From positions 1 to 51,825 of the forward strand of contig JAEZKE010000057.1 in the NCBI GenBank assembly GCA_023436175.1: a stretch of DNA of 51,825 bases, written 5' to 3'. The position numbers were made by a program, and so were the translations under genes. This DNA is from Methanobacteriota archaeon. GTDB lineage: Archaea; Methanobacteriota; Methanobacteria; Methanobacteriales; Methanobacteriaceae. Under the pieces are notes generated by a model. It made no database searches. It saw only the letters and a list, made by a program, of their open reading frames with translations, and was not told the DNA's origin. The number at the start of each line of letters is the position of its first letter. Positions within the stretch are counted from its first letter, which is position 1. Shown in pieces: positions 47,443-51,825 of this stretch.

Positions 47443-47821
47443 ACTTCAACCACCTTAAAATAATTTGATCCTAACTAAAAATGTCACGAAGACCAGATTT
47501 ATAATATGAATTTATAACTTATTAAATTTTAGTATTAATATCATACTATTAAAAATTAGTAGTACATAGTATCAATTGAACCATCCTGTTTCAAACAATT
47601 CTTAAAATTTAAACAAAAATCTGGTTAAAAATTTTAAATAATATCAGCTAAACAATCTGATATAAATTCAAATTTGTTGTGGGCTTTAAATAAAATGAAA
47701 AAGTTAAACCCCGCACAGAAGAGTTTAAAGCAGTGGTCTGGTTAACTAATTCAAAGAATAAAAATAGGTTCCAAGTTCAAAGTCCAAACCATATTTGATA
47801 TATCACATAGATTAAATTCTA
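47443..47821. other. Intergenic region with fen copy 3
   Basis: AT-rich DNA with no gene. It contains the third fen tail copy (47676-47745), described separately, and the leader of the secreted protein gene on its left. Confidence 0.5.
47676..47745 (+). pseudogene. Third copy of the fen 3' end
   Basis: After correcting one inserted base it reads GALNKMKKLNPAQKSLKQWSG then stop, against GALDKLKKLNPAQKSLEQWFG in fen. Most DNA changes are in third codon positions (AAT to AAC, GCT to GCA, CAA to CAG twice, AAA to AAG), so it may come from the fen of a related lineage rather than from decay of the local gene. Fainter similarity may run about 20-25 bases further upstream. Confidence 0.75.
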
Positions 47822-48664
47822 TCAGTTTTCAGGGTCTAAAATCTCTCCACCAGAAAGTTTAGATTCCTTAATATCATCATCTTCTCTAATTACTCCCAAT
47901 ATCAACTCTAATTTATCTTCTTCAATCTTATCTTTATTGATATCTATAAATTTCGGCAAATATTCTCTTTTACATAAATTTGAAGCCGATACATAGTTAT
48001 TTTCAATAGAAATCTCAATTACACTATTTATTTCTTCATCATTCAGTTTATCAAAATGAGGCTCTAAACTTCGCATTACATCTTCAACACTGCAAAAGCT
48101 GTGTGTTTTTTTTAATACATCAATTAATTTACCGTAGATATTTGCGCTGGGGAAATAATCGGCCATTAATTTTAGTATATGGTCTAAAGGAATATTACTT
48201 TCATCCACACCTGGAGACCTGTATCCACTAATAAATCCAGAAGGTACCGTTCCATCAAGGCTTAAGGGAATTACCAGGATATTTTTAAAATATGCAGCGC
48301 CTAATTCCTGCAGACAGTAGTCAGAATTCTTAAAATTATCGCTTAATAAAGGGATAAAAGCATCAAGTTTATCTAATCCCCCAATAAGACGTTTTAAAAC
48401 TTTTTCAGGTATATCAGTACCATCATGAGCAAGAAAACTTCTAATTTCAAAGGTTGCAAGTTTTTCTTTTATCCTGATCCCAATATCCTTATCTTTTACT
48501 GAACAGCATATAACAACCCTTACTTTCTCTCTTTCTATCTGTAAATTCTGCTTTTTTTTCTTTAAAACCACCAATAAGTTATTCATTTCTTTATTATTAC
48601 TTAAATCTTCTGTATTAACATCTCTTATTAGTTTTTCAATTGAATCAACTGGTAATTCAGCCAT
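47822..48664 (-). CDS. TIR-domain protein (TIR_2 type)
   Basis: 280 residues. A helical N-terminus (1-40) leads into a TIR domain (about 43-150): VRVVICCSVKDKDIGIRIKE, FEIRSFLAHDGTDI, LDAFIPLLSDNFKNSDYCLQ and ELGAAYFKNILVIPLSLDG, with Glu in the QELG position of catalytic TIRs. The rest (150-280) is helical and unassigned. Bacterial and archaeal TIR proteins often degrade NAD in anti-phage defence. It sits in the fen-tail island on the minus strand. Enzymatic activity is inferred. Confidence 0.75.
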   Translation of the reverse strand: MAELPVDSIEKLIRDVNTEDLSNNKEMNNLLVVLKKKKQNLQIEREKVRVVICCSVKDKDIGIRIKEKLATFEIRSFLAHDGTDIPEKVLKRLIGGLDKLDAFIPLLSDNFKNSDYCLQELGAAYFKNILVIPLSLDGTVPSGFISGYRSPGVDESNIPLDHILKLMADYFPSANIYGKLIDVLKKTHSFCSVEDVMRSLEPHFDKLNDEEINSVIEISIENNYVSASNLCKREYLPKFIDINKDKIEEDKLELILGVIREDDDIKESKLSGGEILDPEN

Positions 48665-48995
48665 TACTTACACGCCCGTTTATCTAAAAAATATCTCCAG
48701 AACCATATAAGTTTAATTTTCTGTTTAATTGAGACTTTTACAATTACTAAAAACATATATGTGTAAAATCAGCTGTCTGATTTTAGTGTATAACTGCTGA
48801 AATCAACTTTTTAGAGGGTCAAAAATTAGAAAAATCAGATTACTTAGATTAATAAATGATAGGCACATGGATTGATGCGTACTTATAGCTTGGATAAGTT
48901 AGAAAAATTAAATCCCGCTTAAAATAATTTGGAAACTTAGTTTTAGGTCGTGAATACTATTTTTTTAAAAAAAGATTTAAAAATTAGTTAAAAAG
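48665..48995. other. Intergenic region with fen copy 4
   Basis: Some 330 bp without a gene, between the TIR gene start and the 103-residue gene. It contains the most decayed fen tail copy (about 48867-48944) and the promoter region of the TIR gene. Confidence 0.5.
48867..48944 (+). pseudogene. Fourth, most decayed copy of the fen 3' end
   Basis: With one or two indels it aligns to fen codons from VDRVV to the end: GGATAAGTTAGAAAAATTAA and then ATCCCGCT give DKLEKLNPA, after which CAA has become TAA and the Trp codon TAG. The upstream part (ATGGAT ... GTACTTATAGCT) matches GTGGAC ... GTAGTTGGGGCT. It is clearly an old remnant. Confidence 0.6.
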
Positions 48996-49307
48996 CTATT
49001 TATAGAAAAAATCTATTTCTAACTTGTCGGTATCGATAAATATCTGGTTGTAGCTTCCTGTTTCCATGATTTCTGTGAGTTCTTCCATGAAACGGTTGTT
49101 AATTGAAAATCCCCTGCCTGTAAAGAAACTTAATTTTATGAACTTACCTTTATCGTCTTCAAAGAGGTTTATTTTAATTTCATTGGTGATATTGAATTTA
49201 CTACGGAATCCATCGAGTTTTTTGCGAACTCTGTTTATTAAATCGTTTCTCCTCGCCCTTGCATTGGCTTCTAATTCAAATATTTCATTTAAATCGTCTG
49301 AAAACAT
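48996..49307 (-). CDS. Small protein of unknown function
   Basis: 103 residues from the ATG at 49307, with GTGATC upstream; a GTG at 49316 overlaps that site. It has an N-terminal helix (LNEIFELEANARARRNDLIN), then a mixed alpha/beta part (FNITNEIKINLFEDDKGKFI, IFIDTDKLEIDFFYK). No signal peptide. I do not recognise it. It follows the last fen copy on the minus strand and may be part of the island or of the original downstream region. Confidence 0.6.
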   Translation of the reverse strand: MFSDDLNEIFELEANARARRNDLINRVRKKLDGFRSKFNITNEIKINLFEDDKGKFIKLSFFTGRGFSINNRFMEELTEIMETGSYNQIFIDTDKLEIDFFYK

Positions 49308-49369
49308 GGGGATCACTTAATATAATCTATCAAGATATTGTTAATATAGTTATGGTTGATTAATATTAG

Positions 49370-50407
49370 CTATTTTACTGACTTAATTTCATTTCGAAAA
49401 CTGTACTCATCTAAATAATCTAAGTTTAATTCTGCTTGACTAAGATCTCTGAAAGGACAAAGAGCATATTTCCGAGATAGATTATCTAACTCATCTAAAA
49501 CCTTTTTTTTCTTATCTAACATTTCTTTATTTACATGTGATTTTTTTTGAAAATTAATTATATTTAATAAATTATATTTCAAAGACATGAATTTTTTAAT
49601 ATCTTTAATTTGATTTTCTTTAAAGATTAAGTCTCTTAATACTCTAAAACTCATTTTATATTCATTAATTAAAAGTTTAATTACTTTTCCATGATTATAT
49701 GGAAGATTGTCCCCTAATTCCTGAAGAATTTCTACATATATTCTATGTATGAACATGTTTGGTTCATCTAGTTCTTTTAAATTATTAATATTAATCGGAA
49801 TGACTTCATTATCTCTATAGAGATATATTGTATCTGAATGTAACACTTTTTTCCCATTAATATCATGATAATTAACTAACAATCCAAATAATATCCATGG
49901 TCTTCCATCTATAGGGCCTGTATCAACAATATATTTTAAATCAAATGATTCGCTTTCATTTTGCCGAATTGTGAAAGTTTCTCCTTTCCACAGCGTCGTT
50001 TCATTCTGTTTTATTTCTAAATTGTTTCGTTGCCCTCCATAGTAACGAACACTTGTTTGTCTTATGTACTCTTTAGTAAAAAATTCATATAACTTAATCG
50101 AAGCAGAATCATTATTCCAAATAGAAAAAAGCACTCTAAAACCATCTGGAGTTAATTTAACTCCTTCCGTTATAAATTGAATTTTATCTTTATATTTAAT
50201 TCCAAATAATTGGTTAAATGCCCAAATTGCAGTTAAAATAATAAAACCAACTACTATTAAAATACCTATATATTCTATGACGTTATATCTTGGAAAAATT
50301 GTCGTAATTATATATGAAATGCCTACTGTCGCAATTCCACCCGTGATATTTATCCAGAAAGAGGAGATCTGTTTTTCTTTCATGATTTTCTCAATATAAC
50401 ATTTCAT
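49370..50407 (-). CDS. Membrane protein of unknown function
   Basis: 345 residues with two membrane helices near the N-terminus (INITGGIATVGISYIITTIF and YIGILIVVGFIILTAIWAFN), then a beta-rich domain (about residues 80-205, VKLTPDGFRVLFSIWNNDSA and LVNYHDINGKKVLHSDTIYL) and a helical C-terminal part. An internal ATG at 50383 (MKEKQISSFW) is also possible. I cannot name the family. It is an accessory gene adjoining the fen island. Confidence 0.6.
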   Translation of the reverse strand: MKCYIEKIMKEKQISSFWINITGGIATVGISYIITTIFPRYNVIEYIGILIVVGFIILTAIWAFNQLFGIKYKDKIQFITEGVKLTPDGFRVLFSIWNNDSASIKLYEFFTKEYIRQTSVRYYGGQRNNLEIKQNETTLWKGETFTIRQNESESFDLKYIVDTGPIDGRPWILFGLLVNYHDINGKKVLHSDTIYLYRDNEVIPININNLKELDEPNMFIHRIYVEILQELGDNLPYNHGKVIKLLINEYKMSFRVLRDLIFKENQIKDIKKFMSLKYNLLNIINFQKKSHVNKEMLDKKKKVLDELDNLSRKYALCPFRDLSQAELNLDYLDEYSFRNEIKSVK

Positions 50408-50504
50408 TTGAATTATCTCTAAATTTTTAAATCCATTCTTTAATTTCTTTCTTCTCTTCTCTCATGCCTCCGAAATAAAAAAATAAGATTTTCTAAGATA
50501 TCTT

Positions 50505-50744
50505 CTATTTCTTATGCGTATCTTTATCTCTTGGAGGATTCTTATCTTTACCATGACTATCTTTTCGACGAATTATATTGTTTTTATTGTGAATTACTAG
50601 CTCTGTTTTTTGATTTCTACTAACTTCTCTTGCATAAGACACTGCTTCTGCTTTGGTTCCAAAATTTCCTGATGATTTCTTAGAGTTGCTTCTTTTTACT
50701 TTCCATTCTTTATCTTCATGCACTACATGATGTTCATCTGCCAT
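50505..50744 (-). CDS. DUF2188 domain protein
   Basis: 79 residues: HHVVHEDKEWKVKRSNSKKS, then FGTKAEAVSYAREVSRNQKT and ELVIHNKNNIIRRKDSHGKD. This is the small DUF2188 domain (histidine-rich start, then an Ala-helix and a final IxxxxSHG strand), often found in mobile or accessory regions; function unknown. The C-terminus is a charged tail rich in Lys and Asp. AGGTGAAAAA precedes the ATG. Confidence 0.8.
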   Translation of the reverse strand: MADEHHVVHEDKEWKVKRSNSKKSSGNFGTKAEAVSYAREVSRNQKTELVIHNKNNIIRRKDSHGKDKNPPRDKDTHKK

Positions 50745-50978
50745 TTTTTCACCTCATTTGCCTTTTAATATAAAATTATATAATTTTATATTACTATTAA
50801 TAATTTACCTCCCCTATTTTATTTTGAATTTAAATAAAACTGATATATTATGCAATATAATTAAAATAAATATTATTTACTTACTAAAATAAATAGATTT
50901 TTATATTTAACTGCCATAGTAGATAATAATATCATATCTTAACTGATATATGATCATAGGCATAAAGGAGAGGAATAA

Positions 50979-51509
50979 ATGAATTTAGAAGATTTAAAGT
51001 CAGATGGTGTACGTAATTTTATGGCCGAAGAAGTAGAATTAGATATTGAAAGAGAAAAGCTTTATATGAGCAAAAGGCTGAAAACTGGTTTTGAAAATAA
51101 TTATATAACTCTACTGCAGGACGCTATTGTAGATGGGGATACAGGTACATTTGCTCAGTGCATATTAAATGAAGATTGCCTAAAAAATATGGAACCGAGT
51201 AAAAGAAGCAGTACAGGCATGAAAAAAGTACCAAAGAACGCTCATGAGACTTTAGGTGAAGGAGAATTTAATAGATTTTATTGTAGAGGAGTTTGTAGAA
51301 AAGCCATTGAAGAAGGACATGAACTCGAAATATATAGAGCTAAACAAGTTCAAAGACCAAGATCAGCATCTTTAGAATTAATTGGTAAAACGGTAGATCC
51401 CAAACAGCTGCTTGAAGACTTAAGGAAAAATATTGGTGTAGATACAGCTTTAGGTGTCCCTAAAGGGCCAAATTCAGGGTTAAGTGTTAAAATCAGAAAT
51501 AATGTTTAA
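50979..51509 (+). CDS. Protein of unknown function, upstream of a dGTPase gene
   Basis: 176 residues. It has an acidic helical N-terminus (EEVELDIEREKLYMSKRLKT), two Cys in a row of about ten residues around residue 60 (QCILNEDCLKN), FYCRGVCRKAIEEGH near 105, and a C-terminal LIGKTVDPKQLLEDLRKNIG with DTALGVPKGPN. No signal peptide. I do not recognise it. An AAAGGAGAGG ribosome binding site precedes the ATG. It is 45 bp from the dGTPase start and likely cotranscribed with it. Confidence 0.65.
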   Translation: MNLEDLKSDGVRNFMAEEVELDIEREKLYMSKRLKTGFENNYITLLQDAIVDGDTGTFAQCILNEDCLKNMEPSKRSSTGMKKVPKNAHETLGEGEFNRFYCRGVCRKAIEEGHELEIYRAKQVQRPRSASLELIGKTVDPKQLLEDLRKNIGVDTALGVPKGPNSGLSVKIRNNV

Positions 51510-51554
51510 TTAGTAATTAAAATTAACTATTAATTTTATTTTTGAGATGAAATT

Positions 51555-51825
51555 ATGACTTTAGATTACACTAATGAAGAACTTAAAAATATGAGATTCT
51601 TAATAAAAGAAAAATATGCACAAAAACCATCTTCAAAAGATAGAAGAATTGATTTTGATGAAGAAAACCCTAATTTTTTAGTCAGAAATGAATTTTCGAG
51701 AGATAGAGATAGAATAATTTTCTCCAAAGCATTTCGAAGACTAGAACACAAGGCACAAGTCTATTCTCACGAAAAAGGAGATCATTATAGAACTAGATTA
51801 ACACATACACTTGAAGTAATGCAAA
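51555..51825 (+). CDS. dgt: dGTP triphosphohydrolase, N-terminal part (cut by window end)
   Basis: At least 90 residues: MTLDYTNEELKNMRFLIKEK, then FSRDRDRIIFSKAFRRLEHK and HYRTRLTHTLEVMQ, where the HxD-type HD motif begins (RTRLTHTLEV). The bacterial dGTPase family hydrolyses dGTP to deoxyguanosine and tripolyphosphate; some members act in phage defence by lowering dNTPs. The rest lies outside the window. ATG at 51555 with GAGATGAAA upstream. It follows the 176-residue gene. Confidence 0.85.
   Translation, partial: MTLDYTNEELKNMRFLIKEKYAQKPSSKDRRIDFDEENPNFLVRNEFSRDRDRIIFSKAFRRLEHKAQVYSHEKGDHYRTRLTHTLEVMQ

Larger units (their letters stand above)
44726..48944 (+). repeat. Series of four fen 3'-end copies with single-gene intervals
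   Basis: Copy 1 is the last 47 codons of fen itself (44726-44866). Copy 2 (46635-46775) has 4 changes in 141 bases, one turning a Trp codon into TGA. Copy 3 (47676-47745) reads GALNKMKKLNPAQKSLKQWSG with one frameshift. Copy 4 (about 48867-48944) still reads DKLEKLNPA then stops. Between copies lie single genes on the other strand. The pattern fits successive insertions at the fen 3' end. Confidence 0.85.

Noticed and set aside
44726..48944. Insertion sequence or transposon
   Set aside because: No transposase gene, no terminal inverted repeats around the intervals, and the repeated part is a piece of a host gene in one orientation.

Overview
The window looks like a piece of a mesophilic Methanobacterium-like archaeon (Methanobacteriales); the order is well supported and the genus is inferred. 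Markers seen are sn-glycerol-1-phosphate dehydrogenase (archaeal lipids), cyclic 2,3-diphosphoglycerate synthetase, CofC (coenzyme F420), AtwA (methyl-coenzyme M reductase activation), AksA plus an aconitase-family partner (coenzyme B), archaeal chorismate lyase (methanopterin), TATA-binding protein, FEN1, archaeal ProRS and pseudomurein-binding repeats. The DNA is AT-rich, and most genes have strong GGAGG/GGTGAT-type ribosome binding sites with frequent TTG starts.

Layout. 1-6.5 kb: housekeeping and lipid genes (UPF0058, cpgs, rpiA, UPF0179, a stress protein, a methyltransferase, egsA, a 30-residue basic protein). 6.7-12.3 kb: secreted pseudomurein-binding protein, proS, a secreted protein, cofC-thiD. 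12.3-16.2 kb: stress protein with an MFS exporter, then ACT protein with arylacetate-CoA ligase. 16.2-17 kb: a long non-coding gap with a candidate structured RNA and hairpin repeats. 17-23.2 kb: an oxygen-defence block on the minus strand (superoxide dismutase, peroxiredoxin, ferritin, F420H2 oxidase/FprA, three rubredoxins, flavin reductase, stress protein) with a pyrimidine-dimer glycosylase. 23.5-28 kb: PAS/GAF histidine kinase behind two perfect palindromes, then AtwA. 28.4-34.4 kb: DUF2795, a hairpin array, nadM, moaE-like, an HD phosphohydrolase, a UbiX-like enzyme, cbiT, a membrane protein and a single pseudomurein-binding-type repeat protein. 34.6-44.9 kb: serB with a coiled-coil tail, tbp, B12-dependent ribonucleotide reductase, CYTH, aksA, leuC/aksD, chorismate lyase, fen.

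The most striking part is 44.7-48.95 kb. The 3' end of fen, which encodes its PCNA-binding tail, recurs three more times downstream (46635-46775, 47676-47745, about 48867-48944), each less like the working copy. The stretches between copies each carry one unrelated gene on the opposite strand: a membrane protein with a PsbP-like tail, a secreted zinc phospholipase/nuclease-like protein, and a TIR-domain protein. This fits repeated insertion at the fen 3' end, each event restoring the gene and pushing the old tail outward. No integrase is visible. Further accessory genes (DUF2188, two unknowns, and a dGTPase cut by the window end) follow.

Other unexplained signals: a dispersed family of triloop hairpins with short G/C clamps and a one-base bulge (five intergenic sites, mostly gene leaders); decayed copies of the start region of the pyrimidine-dimer glycosylase between such hairpins; three genes that appear to start at ATT exactly 7 bases after a strong ribosome binding site; and twin TGTG-TAATTA-CACA palindromes 40 bp apart in front of the histidine kinase.
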